From: JALYLC01 sp035696365
GTDB taxonomy: Bacteria; Actinomycetota; Thermoleophilia; Gaiellales; JALYLC01
Direction of reading: 5' to 3'
Assembly: GCA_035696365.1 (NCBI GenBank)
Contig: DASRQS010000026.1
Span: 1 to 58,904 of the forward strand
DNA length: 58,904 nucleotides
This document shows, piece after piece, positions 40,035 through 48,851 of this stretch. Each line of letters starts with the position of its first letter. The first letter of the stretch is position 1. The notes below the pieces were generated by a model. The model had not been told where the DNA came from. It did no database searches and saw only the letters and a list, made by a program, of their open reading frames with translations. The position numbers and the translations under genes were made by a program.

Positions 40035-41069
40035 CTATCCGGCGCCGTGCCGTCGCCGCGCCCAGGGGTCGAGCCCGGGATTGGCAAAGGAGTTGTCGAC
40101 CGGGTTGACGGTTATCCCCGGTGGGACGATCTCATCGATGCGGTCGAGCGCGGCCTGGTCGAGGACGACGTCGGCGCCGGCCAGTTGGCTCTCGAACTGC
40201 TCCATCGTGCGCGGACCGATGATGGCCGCGGTGATGGCCGGGTGGTTGAGCACGAACGCGATGGCGAGCTGGATGAGGGTGATGCCGGCGTCGTCGGCGA
40301 GTTGGGCGAGCTGTTCGACGGCCTCGAGCTTGCGTTGATTGGCTGGCTGGGAGAGGTCGAAGCGCTCAGGCAGGCGGGTGGCGCGCGAGGAGGACTGCTG
40401 CCCGGCATCCTTTCGCCAGCGGCCTGAGAGCCAGCCGCCGGTGAGAGGGCTGTAGGAGAGCACGCCCATGCCGTGGCGTCGGCATGTCGGCAGAACGTCG
40501 CTCTCGATCGCGCGGACGAGGATCGAATAGGCCGGTTGCTCCGTCACGAAGCGTTGCAGGGTGCGCTCGCGCGCGACCCACTGCGCCTCGACGATCTGGC
40601 TCGCGGGGAAGGTGGAGTGACCGATGTAGCGGACCTTGCCTTGGTGCACGAGATCGCTGAGTGCCGAGAGCGTCTCTTCGATGTCCGTTTCTGTCCGCGG
40701 GCGATGAAGCTGGTAGAGGTCGATCCAGTCGGTGCCCAGGCGACGCAGCGAGTTCTCGACCTCGTGGATGATCCAGCGCCGGGAGCTCCCCTGCTGGTTG
40801 GGGTCGTCGCCCATCGCGCCGTGGAACTTCGTGGCCAGGATGACGTCGTCACGCCGCCCTCCGGCGAGCGCCTTGCCGACGATCTCCTCGGACTCGCCTT
40901 GCGCGTAAACATCGGCGGTGTCGACGAAGTTGATCCCTGCATCGAGCGCGGTGTGGATGATCCGGATCGACTCTTCGTGGTCGGGGTTGCCCCACGCGCC
41001 GAACATCATCGTGCCGAGGCACAGCTTGCTGACCGAGATTCCCGTGCCTCCGAGCAGGTGGTGTTCCAT
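40035..41069 (-). CDS. Aldo/keto reductase
   Basis: This 344-aa TIM-barrel oxidoreductase has the catalytic tetrad in FVDTADVYAQG (Asp, Tyr), LATKFHG (Lys) and LYQLHRPR (His), plus IGHST, YSILVR, SYSPLTGGWLSG and the cofactor segment IIGPRTMEQF. The start is ATG 41069; an earlier ATG at 41138 adds an unlikely basic tail. It is the only intact enzyme gene between the two tRNA-Lys repeats and may be cargo of a former mobile element. The substrate is unknown. Confidence 0.88.
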   Translation of the reverse strand: MEHHLLGGTGISVSKLCLGTMMFGAWGNPDHEESIRIIHTALDAGINFVDTADVYAQGESEEIVGKALAGGRRDDVILATKFHGAMGDDPNQQGSSRRWIIHEVENSLRRLGTDWIDLYQLHRPRTETDIEETLSALSDLVHQGKVRYIGHSTFPASQIVEAQWVARERTLQRFVTEQPAYSILVRAIESDVLPTCRRHGMGVLSYSPLTGGWLSGRWRKDAGQQSSSRATRLPERFDLSQPANQRKLEAVEQLAQLADDAGITLIQLAIAFVLNHPAITAAIIGPRTMEQFESQLAGADVVLDQAALDRIDEIVPPGITVNPVDNSFANPGLDPWARRRHGAG

Positions 41070-41152
41070 GTGCAACCTCGTGTCGTGGTGACGCCGAACG
41101 CGGCTCGGTTCACCCTTGGTCGATGGTTCGTGCGTCACGCAGCGGAGTCAGC

Positions 41153-41350
41153 CTAAAGGCTTGGGGATCTCGGGTCTACGTCCCGGACGAGGCAACGAGG
41201 ATGAATCGTGCGAAGGCACCCAGGAACGCGTAGCGACGTGTCGAGCGCGACCTCGCCGACGATCGGATGGTTGTATCTCCGTCTGCCCCGCCGCTTGATC
41301 GCAACGTGCGTGCCGGCTTGGCACGGGGTCCCGAAGTCCCTGGAGTCGCC
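41153..41350 (-). pseudogene. Fragment of an MmyB-type HTH regulator
   Basis: A minus-strand frame (QAGTHVAIKRRGRRRYNHPI, then VGEVALDTSLRVPG) resembles the C-terminal ligand-binding domain of XRE-MmyB regulators, whose hallmark is a basic stretch followed by HPxVGxLxLD. The helix-turn-helix and most of the domain are missing, and the part after VPG does not follow the family. This is a decayed fragment inside the putative island. Identification is by eye and tentative. Confidence 0.4.
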
Positions 41351-41490
41351 CTTTGTTCGAGTCGCTGTGCCGTGTCGTTGAGATACCGGTGCCCTGCGGG
41401 CGCCAGGATCACCTTTCCGGTGTGAGGTCTCTTCGCATGGCGGTTCCTACGGTGACTGCTCAGAGGATGGTGGCGTTGGAGGGGGCTTGG

Positions 41491-42138
41491 ATGTCGTCGG
41501 TCGAGTATCAGTCTCGAGAGGCGTTCGGCGGTGTGATCGGGCGGCGCCGCCGGGGCTGGCGGGGGATCGTCGCGGTGTCAGTTCTCGCAGTCGTCTCGGC
41601 CGGAATGCTCGCGGGGTGCGGAGGGGGAGGGTCGTCTGCCAGCCAAACTCGCACGACGGCCACTGGCTCGGTGACGGGAGCCATCTCCGACGCGGCTACC
41701 AGGGCGTCCACGACGACTGCACAGACTCCGACAGCCTCGTCCACGGCGACTGCACAGACTCCGACAGCCTCGACGTCGGAAGCGCCGGCGGCTTCTGTGA
41801 CGACACCCCCAACCACCGTGACGACACCCCCAACCACCGTGACAACACCCCCAACTACCGTGACGACACCCGCAGCGACGACGCCGACCACGGCCACGAC
41901 CTCGACTGGCGTAAGCACCGTGGCTGCCGTCGCAGCCGGGGCGGCGGTGGTTGCGTCGACGCAGGACCCCTCGGAGAGCAGCACCCCATGGGGCTGGATA
42001 GTCGCTGGAGTCGTCGCGCTCGCCGCACTCATCGGCGGCGGCTTCTGGTGGTGGCGCAGGCGCTCGCGCCGAACGGAACCATCGCTCCCGCCACCCGACG
42101 CCCCCGGCCAGGATCCCAACGATCCGCGGGACGTCTAG
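41491..42138 (+). CDS. Thr/Pro-rich lipoprotein with C-terminal membrane anchor
   Basis: This 215-aa protein has a lipoprotein signal (RRRRGWRGIVAVSVLAVVSAGMLAGC, lipobox LAGC) and a long low-complexity region of Thr, Ser, Pro and Ala with tandem repeats. It ends with a second membrane helix (PWGWIVAGVVALAALIGGGFWWW) and a basic tail. GGAGG precedes ATG 41491. Both ends would be held at the membrane with the flexible, possibly glycosylated stalk outside. It lies inside the putative tRNA-Lys island. Confidence 0.7.
   Translation: MSSVEYQSREAFGGVIGRRRRGWRGIVAVSVLAVVSAGMLAGCGGGGSSASQTRTTATGSVTGAISDAATRASTTTAQTPTASSTATAQTPTASTSEAPAASVTTPPTTVTTPPTTVTTPPTTVTTPAATTPTTATTSTGVSTVAAVAAGAAVVASTQDPSESSTPWGWIVAGVVALAALIGGGFWWWRRRSRRTEPSLPPPDAPGQDPNDPRDV
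41797..41880 (+). repeat. Tandem 21-bp coding repeat
   Basis: Four units of 21 bp (first GTGACGACACCCCCAACCAC) run from 41797 to 41880, the last diverged, and encode VTTPPTT. A 26-bp repeat (41714-41739 and 41747-41772) encoding TTAQTPTAS/ATAQTPTAS lies just upstream. Such repeats change copy number readily. Confidence 0.85.
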
Positions 42139-42304
42139 AGCCGCCGATCAGGGCGCCCGTTTTGAGCTGGCGGTCTACCCTGCTTGATCGGACTGGCCGA
42201 GCGACGCAGTAGTAGTGAGCACGGCCGAACTCAGCGACGTCACGGTCTCCGTCAAACGCGAAAGCGACAAGCGCAAGCCACCGGCGGCCGACGACTTCGC
42301 TCCC

Positions 42305-42680
42305 CGCCCACCCCGTCCACGCTCCCGGACGCGGTGCGCGACGCCTATCGCGGCGCCTACGCCGAGGCGCTTCGCCCCGTCTTCCTGATCGCGGCCGGGC
42401 TCGCCGTCCTGGGTTTCGTCGCCACCTGGTTTCCTGCAGGAGAAACCGCTGTGGCAGACCGTGGCCGACCAGGGCATCGGCGACAGCTTCGCCTCGCCGC
42501 GCGCCTCGGGCGCGAGAGCGAGGTGCTCTGTCCTCCGCTCGGGCGGCTTGCCGAGCGAGGGCTGCTGGCCGCGCCGCCGGCCTCGCCCGATGCCCGGATG
42601 CATCTGACCGAGGCCGGGCGCGCCGCGGTCGCGAAGATGGCTGAGGCGCGCCAAGCGGAGCTCGACCGCCGCCGGGAATT
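42305..42680 (+). pseudogene. Remnant of an MFS (DHA2) transporter with MarR-like tail
   Basis: AYAEALRPVFLIAAGLAVLGFVATWF resembles the last membrane helix of DHA2 drug exporters. It continues in a different frame as LQEKPLWQTVADQGIGDSFA, then in another as RLAERGLLAAPP and MHLTEAGRAAVAKMAEARQAEL, like a winged-helix tail. At least two frame changes separate them and the rest of the transporter is absent, so this is debris at the island's right end. Confidence 0.5.
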
Positions 42681-42686
42681 CGTAGA

Positions 42687-42759
42687 TGGGCCGAGCAGGG
42701 CTCGAACCTGCGACCTTGGGATTAAAAGTCCCCTGCTCTACCAGCTGAGCTACCGGCCC
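42687..42759 (-). tRNA. tRNA-Lys (anticodon TTT)
   Basis: The minus strand reads GGGCCGGTAGCTCAGCTGG at the 5' end, has anticodon loop CTTTTAA in a GGGA/TCCC stem, T loop GGTTCGAGCC, and a 3' strand CGGCCC plus discriminator A. All four arms fold. CCA is not encoded. Its 3' half (42687-42731) is duplicated at 39845-39889. Confidence 0.95.
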
Positions 42760-42843
42760 GCACCGCGATTGTAGGCGGGCATGCGAGGGGCCAGGCCGCT
42801 GCGTGGCGACCGGGCCCCTTCGTTCGCGTTCGGAGTGTCGCGC

Positions 42844-44907
42844 TCAGAACTTCTTGGCCACCGTGACGGTCACGAGCGCATGGAAGGCGAGCTTCTTGCC
42901 CACCTTGCGGTTGATCGTGAGGACGGTGCCCCGCTTCCTGTGCGACTTCTTGTAGACGACCTTGACCTTGCAGCCCTTGGACATGAGCGTGCTGCGGGCC
43001 TTGTTGATGGGCTTGCCGGTCACCTTCGTGATGACGCACCGCTTGGAGACCTGCTTCTTCTTGGTCGTGACGGGCGTCGTGCCCTTCGAGCCGGTGCCGC
43101 CTGTGGCGCCGCCGGCGGTGCCGCCCGCGCTGCCGCCGGAGCCGGCGCCGGCTGCGGTCGCGGTGCCGAGCGTCGTGAAGGCGACGTCGTCGCCCCCGAC
43201 GGTGCCCTGTGTGTTCGAGATCACGACGCGGGCGTGGTAGACCGTCCCTGCCGCCAGGCCGGTCAACGCGGTCTGGACGTCGACATCGTCCGTCGAGGCG
43301 CCCAGCGGCTGCGGGGCAGTCGCTGCGCCGTAGGCGGTGGTGGTGCCGTACTGGATCCACCACGTGCTCGCCGTGTTGCTGGTGTTGACAGTGCCGGTGA
43401 TGCGCGCCGAGCTGGTCGTGATCTGATCGACGCCCTGGGTCGAGGCGGCCGGCGGCGGCAGAGGCGGCGCCGGGGCGCCGGTCGCGAAGTAGCGCGCCGA
43501 GACGGTCGCGAGGCCGGCCGGATCCTGCAGGCGGCCGGAGACGTACACGAAGTTGCCGTTCACGGCCATGCCGGTGACGAAGCCGTTGACCGCGGGAGCG
43601 CCGAACGGCGTGACGACCTGGCCGTTCGGGCCGAAGAGGTTGTCACGGGTACCCGCGGCGTTGAAGCGCACCATGCCGAAGGCCGCCTTGCCGCCGAGAT
43701 TGGCCGAGCCGCCGACGATGATGTTCGTGCCCTGGAAGGTGAGCGCCTGGCCGGAGTCGTTACCGCCGGCGACCTTGACCCGGGCGATGCCGCCCGCGCC
43801 AAAGGCGCCGAGCGCGCCGGTGGCCGACACGCGGGCGACCAGCATCTGGCGGTTGCCCGCCACCGCTGCGTCGACGGACTCACCGGCGATGTAGGTCGAG
43901 GTGTCCACCCCCGCGCCGAGCTTCATCGCGTGGAAGTTGACGCCTCCGACTGGCAGGCGGCCAGGCGTGGCCCCGAGCGGGTTGAACGTCGGATCGAGCA
44001 CGCCGACGCCGGCTGCCGAGAACTTCTGCACCCAGGAGGCGCCGTCGGGGCCGATCGTGGAGGCTACGACGTAGCTGCCGTCGGCATTCGCCGCGACGCC
44101 GTCGTACTGGCGGCCGGCCTGGGAGATCAGGTCGGGCGCGGGGGTTCCGTCGTGGCCGAGGCCGTCGATCTGGACGCCCGAGGAGCCGAGCGACAGCCCG
44201 CCGTTGTCGGAATAGGTGCCGCACGCGGTGGTGGACACCACCGGGGGATTGGCGACCGGCGGGAGCGCAACGACGGCGCGCTGGCCGTAGATGACCGCCG
44301 GCGTTCCGGGGACTGCGATCGAAGGATGGCGGTCGCGGGCGTAGCCGACGAGCACGACCGAGCCGCCCTTGATGGCGAGCGCGCGCGCCGTGTAGTCGAT
44401 CAGGTGCGGTGCGTAGCAGACGGCGGCGCCGCTGAAGGCGCCGTTGGCCGTGAAGCGAGCGGCGAACTCGGACTGCGAGGCGCCGAAGCCGGCGACGATG
44501 ATATTGCCGGTGCCGTTGGGGCCGTCGGTGGTGAGGGCCGTCGCGCCGCTGTTGCCGGGTCCGCTCGTCGGCGTGCCGGAGAACTGCGCGGTGGCGAAGC
44601 CGCCGCTGCCGAACGACGTGTCGAGCTGGCCGGTCGGCGTGTAGCGGGCGAGCGTCATGAAGCCGCCGCGCGAGCCGCCGATCACGACACTGCCGTTGGC
44701 CTGCACGATCATCGGGATGCGCGTGTCCGTGTTGCTGAACACCGTGCCCTCGCCAACCGTGCCGACGTGGTAGCCGGTGCCGTTGTAAACCGGGTCGAGC
44801 TGCCCGTCAGCCAATGCAGCGGCCGGAATGGCCAGACTGCCGAGGCTGAGGGCCAGGGTGGCCGCGAACGTGCGCCACCTTCGCCGTCGATACATCGAAT
44901 GGGACAC
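42844..44907 (-). CDS. Secreted delta-60 repeat protein with C-terminal PASTA-like domain
   Basis: This 687-aa exported protein has a signal peptide (RRRRWRTFAATLALSLGSLAIPAAALA-DG). Repeats of the delta-60 type (LDTSFGSGGFA, LDPTFNPLG, FGAGGIARVK, LFGPNGQVV) suggest a beta-propeller. A fibronectin-III-like domain (ITTSSARITGTVNTS...) and a Gly-rich linker follow, then a very basic PASTA-like domain (KRCVITKVTGKPINKARSTL...). PASTA domains bind cell wall material. GTG 44907 has AGGAG 6 bp upstream; ATG 44895 is an alternative. Probably a wall-associated surface protein. Confidence 0.82.
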   Translation of the reverse strand: MSHSMYRRRRWRTFAATLALSLGSLAIPAAALADGQLDPVYNGTGYHVGTVGEGTVFSNTDTRIPMIVQANGSVVIGGSRGGFMTLARYTPTGQLDTSFGSGGFATAQFSGTPTSGPGNSGATALTTDGPNGTGNIIVAGFGASQSEFAARFTANGAFSGAAVCYAPHLIDYTARALAIKGGSVVLVGYARDRHPSIAVPGTPAVIYGQRAVVALPPVANPPVVSTTACGTYSDNGGLSLGSSGVQIDGLGHDGTPAPDLISQAGRQYDGVAANADGSYVVASTIGPDGASWVQKFSAAGVGVLDPTFNPLGATPGRLPVGGVNFHAMKLGAGVDTSTYIAGESVDAAVAGNRQMLVARVSATGALGAFGAGGIARVKVAGGNDSGQALTFQGTNIIVGGSANLGGKAAFGMVRFNAAGTRDNLFGPNGQVVTPFGAPAVNGFVTGMAVNGNFVYVSGRLQDPAGLATVSARYFATGAPAPPLPPPAASTQGVDQITTSSARITGTVNTSNTASTWWIQYGTTTAYGAATAPQPLGASTDDVDVQTALTGLAAGTVYHARVVISNTQGTVGGDDVAFTTLGTATAAGAGSGGSAGGTAGGATGGTGSKGTTPVTTKKKQVSKRCVITKVTGKPINKARSTLMSKGCKVKVVYKKSHRKRGTVLTINRKVGKKLAFHALVTVTVAKKF

Positions 44908-45121
44908 GCATCGCTCCTGGAGCCGCAGTTGACAGGGGTCGAGCGCTGTCCCGGAGGGCGCGCCGCCTCTCCATCCAACCCCGGTCTCCCGAGGACCCCC
45001 ACCCCAAGAGGTCCGAGGGTTCGCTGGACGTTGGTATGGGTTGGATAGGTAGGGGCCCCGACCCGAGGCGCTCGCGACGCCGCCCCTCGGCTCCCCCGCC
45101 GGCGCCTCTCGCCAAGGCGAG

Positions 45122-45151
45122 TTGACAGAAACTGCGCGCACTGCTTAGGGT
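45122..45151 (+). promoter_or_regulatory. Consensus-like promoter
   Basis: A perfect TTGACA (45122-45127) and TAGGGT (45146-45151) are spaced by 18 bp. It points toward the small membrane protein gene at 45311. The 400-bp gap 44908-45310 holds no gene that I can support; it contains this promoter, an iron-box-like operator and a GC-rich hairpin (45193-45200/45209-45216). Confidence 0.5.
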
Positions 45152-45172
45152 CTCCTTATTAGGCAATCCTAA
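45145..45172. promoter_or_regulatory. DtxR/IdeR-like box
   Basis: TTAGGCAATCCTAA (45159-45172) has 5-bp inverted arms and matches 12 of 14 positions of the TTAGGCTAACCTAA core of the actinobacterial iron box. A further TTAGG half-site lies at 45145-45149, inside the -10 region. It sits over the expected transcription start, a repressor position. Confidence 0.45.
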
Positions 45173-45310
45173 GGCAGTGCCTTGCCGCCCGTCGCCACGC
45201 TCCACCCGGCGTGGCGGCGGTCGGGAGGGCAGGGCCTCGAGCCTGTCGGAGGCATGGTGCGCCTGTCGTGATCCGATACGATCATCGCCGTCAAAGCGAC
45301 GAGGAGAGAC

Positions 45311-45610
45311 GTGGCGGACGTACCGGAGCAAGTCGGGTTCTACGAGCGCATGCTGCCCCCGCGGGAGAAGCCGCTCGACGCGCTCGGCGGCATTCTCAAT
45401 GGCCTCGGAGCCGGCTTCGGCATCCTCGCCCTGATCTGGTGGCCGCTGTTCCTCGGCGCGACCGGCATCGGGCTCGCGGGCCTCAGTCTCGTGTTCGCGC
45501 GCGAGCGCGGGATCCAGAGCCGCTTCGCCTGGGGCTTTGCGATCGCCGGCCTCGGCTGGCTGATCGGCATGATGATCGGCGTGGCCGGGCACAAGCCACT
45601 CAGCCCCTGA
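45311..45610 (+). CDS. Small membrane protein, function unknown
   Basis: This 99-aa protein has a hydrophilic N-terminus (VADVPEQVGFYERMLPPREKPLDAL) and two or three membrane segments (GFGILALIWWPLFLGATGIGLAGLSLVFA and FAWGFAIAGLGWLIGMMIGVA). No family recognised. GTG 45311 has GAGGAGAG upstream. Its stop shares a base with the carboxypeptidase start, so the two are cotranslated. If the upstream iron-box-like site is real, both genes may respond to metal supply. Confidence 0.7.
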   Translation: MADVPEQVGFYERMLPPREKPLDALGGILNGLGAGFGILALIWWPLFLGATGIGLAGLSLVFARERGIQSRFAWGFAIAGLGWLIGMMIGVAGHKPLSP

Positions 45611-47121
45611 TGGCCGTGATCGAGCAGGTGCCCGCCTGGAACGTCTTCGAGCAGTTCGAGCGTGACGTCACCCAGCTCGGTCGCGTCGGCGGGCTGCTGG
45701 ATTGGGATGAGCAGGTGAACATGCCGCCGCGCGGCGCATCGGCCCGCGGAGAGGCCAAGGCCACGCTCGCCGGCGTGCTGCACGAGCGCATCTGCGACGA
45801 GCGCTTCGGCGACGCCATAGCCAAGCTGGGCGGCGATAACGGCCTGGGCGAGCTCGAGCGCGCCCGCGTGCGCGAGGCCCGTCGCGAGCGCGACCGCGCG
45901 GTGCGGGTGCCCGCCGCGCTCGTACGTGAGCTGGCGCTGGCCGAGTCCGCGGGCTTCGAGGCCTGGCAGGTCGCCCGCGCCGAGGCCGACTTCTCGCTCT
46001 TCAACCGCCAGCTCGAGCGCCTCATCTCTCTGCGGCGCGAAGAGGCGGACGCCGTCGGCTACGAGGGTGGCGAGCGCTACGACGCGCTCCTGGATCAGTA
46101 CGAGCCCGACATGCGCGTGGCCCGGCTGGAGCCGCTGCTGCACGGTCTGCGCGACGAGCTCGTGCCGTTCGTGCAGGAGATCGCCGCCAAGCCCCGGCCC
46201 GACGACGCCTTCGTCCACAGGATGTATCCCGCGCAGACCCAGCGCGCCGTCGGTGCGCGCCTGGCTGCCGTGATCGGCTTCGACTTCTCCGCCGGCCGCC
46301 TGGACGAGGCCCCCCACCCGTTCGCGTCAGGCTTCGCGCCGGGCGACGTCCGGCTGACCACGCGCGAGCACGAGGACGATCTCTTCTCCGGGCTCTTCGC
46401 CGTCCTGCACGAGGCCGGGCACGGCCTTTACGAGCAGGGCCTCACGGGCGCCATCGAGGGCACGTTCTGCGGGAGCGCGACCTCGCTGGGCCTGCACGAG
46501 TCGCAGTCGCGCTTCTGGGAGAACATGGTCGGCCGCTCGCGCGCGTTCTGGGAGCGGAACCTGGACGAGGTCCGCGCGGCCTTCCCCGTGCAGATGAACG
46601 ACATCTCGCTCGACCAGTTCGTGCGGGCCGCCAACCTCGTCGAGCCGTCGCTGATCCGCGTCGAGGCAGACGAGGTGACCTACCATCTACACGTCTTCCT
46701 GCGCTTCGAGCTCGAGTTGGCGCTGGTCCGCGGCGAGCTGGCCGTCGACGACCTGCCCGCGGCCTGGAACGAGCGCATGCGCACGCTCGTGGGCATCACG
46801 CCACCGCACGACGGCGTCGGCGTGCTGCAGGACGTGCACTGGTCGGCGGGGCTCGTCGGCTACTTCCCGACCTACACGCTGGGCACGCTCTACTCGGCGC
46901 AGTTCCTCGAGGCCATCGAGCGCGAGCTCGGCCCGCTCGACGTGCTCGTACGCGCGGGCGAGTACGACCGGGTGCTCGGCTGGCTGCGGCAGCACGTGCA
47001 CAGCCGCGGCGCGCTCGTCCCCCCGGAGCAGATCGCGCACGACGCGACCGGCGAGGCGCTCGGCCACGCGGCCTTCATGCGCTACCTGCGCGCCAAGTAC
47101 GGCGCGCTCTACGACCTCTGA
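45610..47121 (+). CDS. M32 carboxypeptidase (carboxypeptidase Taq family)
   Basis: This 503-aa cytoplasmic metallopeptidase removes C-terminal residues from peptides. The M32 hallmarks are present: DWDEQVNMPPRGASARGE at the N-terminus, the zinc motif HEAGH (about 267-271), GLHESQSRFWEN, VEADEVTYHLHVFLRFELE, the downstream Glu ligand region, and GYFPTYTLGTLYSAQ. The length is normal for the family. It is cotranslated with the small membrane protein upstream and converges on the hydrolase gene at 47125. Confidence 0.95.
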   Translation: MAVIEQVPAWNVFEQFERDVTQLGRVGGLLDWDEQVNMPPRGASARGEAKATLAGVLHERICDERFGDAIAKLGGDNGLGELERARVREARRERDRAVRVPAALVRELALAESAGFEAWQVARAEADFSLFNRQLERLISLRREEADAVGYEGGERYDALLDQYEPDMRVARLEPLLHGLRDELVPFVQEIAAKPRPDDAFVHRMYPAQTQRAVGARLAAVIGFDFSAGRLDEAPHPFASGFAPGDVRLTTREHEDDLFSGLFAVLHEAGHGLYEQGLTGAIEGTFCGSATSLGLHESQSRFWENMVGRSRAFWERNLDEVRAAFPVQMNDISLDQFVRAANLVEPSLIRVEADEVTYHLHVFLRFELELALVRGELAVDDLPAAWNERMRTLVGITPPHDGVGVLQDVHWSAGLVGYFPTYTLGTLYSAQFLEAIERELGPLDVLVRAGEYDRVLGWLRQHVHSRGALVPPEQIAHDATGEALGHAAFMRYLRAKYGALYDL

Positions 47122-47124
47122 GGT

Positions 47125-48048
47125 CTATGCGGGGCGCCAGCGGTGCGGCCCGACCTGCACCGCCCGGCCGAGCAGCTCGAGCCGTTCGATGTGGGCCAGC
47201 GCTTCGGCCAGCGCGAAGCGCTGCTCATGGAAGCCGAGCTTGCCGCCCCACGCGTGCTGCGCGACGTCGTAGGCGCTGCGCGCTCCCTCGCGCAGGGCCT
47301 GCTCGTGCTGGTCGAGGCGCGCCACGTGGTGCATGGCGATCTCCTGCGCACGAGCCGCGGGGTGCTCGATCACGCCGCGGTGCCCGGGGTAGACGACGGC
47401 AGGCGCGAGCTCCTCGATGCGCCCGAGTGTCTCCAGGTAGCGGCCCAGGGGATCGGGCTCGTTGTCGTCCCAGCGTCCCACGTTGGGCGTGATCTCGTCG
47501 AGCAGGACGTCGCCCCCGAAAAGCCGCCCGCTGCGACGGCCGAGCAGCGCGATGTGGCCGTCGGCATGACCGGGCAGGACGAGCACGTCGAACGGCTCGC
47601 CGGCGAGGTCGAGCGTGTCGCCGTCGTCCACGAGCCGCGTCGGCTCCACCGGGGCGATCGGCAGCTCGTCCTCCTCGCCCGCAGAGCGCTCAGCCTCGTC
47701 GGCCGGCATGCCGTTCGCCAGCAGGTAGCGCTGGAAGCGATCGCCCGAAGCGAGGTCGAGCCAGGTGCGCTCCGTCAGCTCGCGGTCGCGCGTCCCCTGC
47801 ACGATCTCCTCGGCGCCGGTCAGCTCGGCCAGCCGAGTGCTCGCGCCGATGTGATCGGGGTGGTAGTGCGTGATCACGAGGCGGCGCACGTGCGGGTGCC
47901 CGAGTTGCGCGAGCGCCTGCTCCCAGCGGCGCCCGGTTCCGGGCGTGCCGAGGCCGCAGTCGATCAGCGTCCAGCCGTCGGGGTCGTCGACCGCGTAGCA
48001 GTGCACGTGGTCGAGCGCCCAGGGCAGGGGCTGGGTGACGCGGTGCAC
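47125..48048 (-). CDS. Metallo-beta-lactamase-fold hydrolase
   Basis: This 307-aa protein has the metal motif THYHPDHIGAS, later His in VLPGHADGHIALL, Asp in LFGGDVLLDEI and His in VVYPGHRGVI, giving a complete dinuclear site. A C-terminal helical domain resembles the winged-helix extension of LACTB2-like proteins. GTG 48048 is used; the frame is open a further 17 codons to a CTG overlapping the ThyX stop, and residues there (LELAELGDG) look like protein, so the true start may be upstream. Substrate unknown. Confidence 0.85.
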   Translation of the reverse strand: MHRVTQPLPWALDHVHCYAVDDPDGWTLIDCGLGTPGTGRRWEQALAQLGHPHVRRLVITHYHPDHIGASTRLAELTGAEEIVQGTRDRELTERTWLDLASGDRFQRYLLANGMPADEAERSAGEEDELPIAPVEPTRLVDDGDTLDLAGEPFDVLVLPGHADGHIALLGRRSGRLFGGDVLLDEITPNVGRWDDNEPDPLGRYLETLGRIEELAPAVVYPGHRGVIEHPAARAQEIAMHHVARLDQHEQALREGARSAYDVAQHAWGGKLGFHEQRFALAEALAHIERLELLGRAVQVGPHRWRPA

Positions 48049-48095
48049 GCCGTCGCCGAGCTCGGCGAGCTCGAGCTCGCGCCTCGGACGGGTGC

Positions 48096-48788
48096 TCAGG
48101 GAGCCGTCCGTCCCTGATCCACGAACGAGCTGTGCGTCACGGGCATCGCTCGAGCGAAGTGCGCCTCGGCGGCCTCGGCGTAGACGCGGATCTCCTGCTG
48201 GGCGGCTGCCGCGTTGCGCAGCGAGAGGAAGTTCATGAGCGAGCGCGCGTTGACCGACCAGTAGAACTCGGTGTAGAGCCCGACCGGCAGGACGCTGCGC
48301 GCGACCTCCTTGGCGACGCCCGCATCGAGCAGCTCCCGGTAGCGGCCGTAGGACTCCGCGTAGCTCGACTCGATGCCGGCGCGCACCTCGGCCGCGGTGT
48401 CATCGGCCATGGGCTCGAACGTGTAGGAGCCGGGCTTTCCGACCTGGGTGCGCACGGCGCTCGCGGCCGGGACGTAGAACTCGTCGGGCAGCTCGGAGTA
48501 GCGGCCCGAGCGCTCGTTGAACGAGCCGATGCGGTGACGCTGCCATTCGCGCGTCACGAACAGCGGCGCCTTGATGTGGAAGCGGAAGAAGTTGTGCTCG
48601 AAGGGCGTGCCGTGACGCTCGCGCATGAGGAAGCGGACGAGGCCGGCATCGCGCTCTTCCATCGTCTCGCGGCGCGCCCCGAACGAGACGCGTGCCGCGT
48701 TGACGACCGAGAGGTCGTCGGCCATGACCGCGTCCAGGCGCACGAAGCCGTGGTCGAGGACGTCGATGGAATTGCTCGGCGCGGCCAT
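48096..48788 (-). CDS. thyX: FAD-dependent thymidylate synthase
   Basis: This 230-aa flavoenzyme methylates dUMP to dTMP using methylene-tetrahydrofolate and NADPH. The ThyX signature RHRIGSFNERSGRYS (about 84-98, pattern RHRxxSxNExSxRYS) is complete. VVNAARVSFG, RHGTPFEHNFFRFHIKAP and the C-terminal SVNARSLMNFLSLRNAAAAQQEIR, with dUMP- and FAD-contacting residues, are also present. No ThyA or dihydrofolate reductase gene is in the window. It lies just upstream of the hydrolase gene on the same strand. Confidence 0.96.
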   Translation of the reverse strand: MAAPSNSIDVLDHGFVRLDAVMADDLSVVNAARVSFGARRETMEERDAGLVRFLMRERHGTPFEHNFFRFHIKAPLFVTREWQRHRIGSFNERSGRYSELPDEFYVPAASAVRTQVGKPGSYTFEPMADDTAAEVRAGIESSYAESYGRYRELLDAGVAKEVARSVLPVGLYTEFYWSVNARSLMNFLSLRNAAAAQQEIRVYAEAAEAHFARAMPVTHSSFVDQGRTAP

Positions 48789-48851
48789 GCCGCAAGCCTA
48801 ACGGTCACCCTTGACGCGCTCGGCCGACGGTGCGCGAGCGCCGTCGAGCGA

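Noticed and set aside
41714..41880. Direct repeats that could suggest a CRISPR array
   Set aside because: The units are adjacent without spacers, in frame, and encode a Thr/Pro-rich stalk of a lipoprotein.
39890..42686. Integrase gene for the putative tRNA-Lys island
   Set aside because: No tyrosine- or serine-recombinase motif was seen in any frame of this interval.
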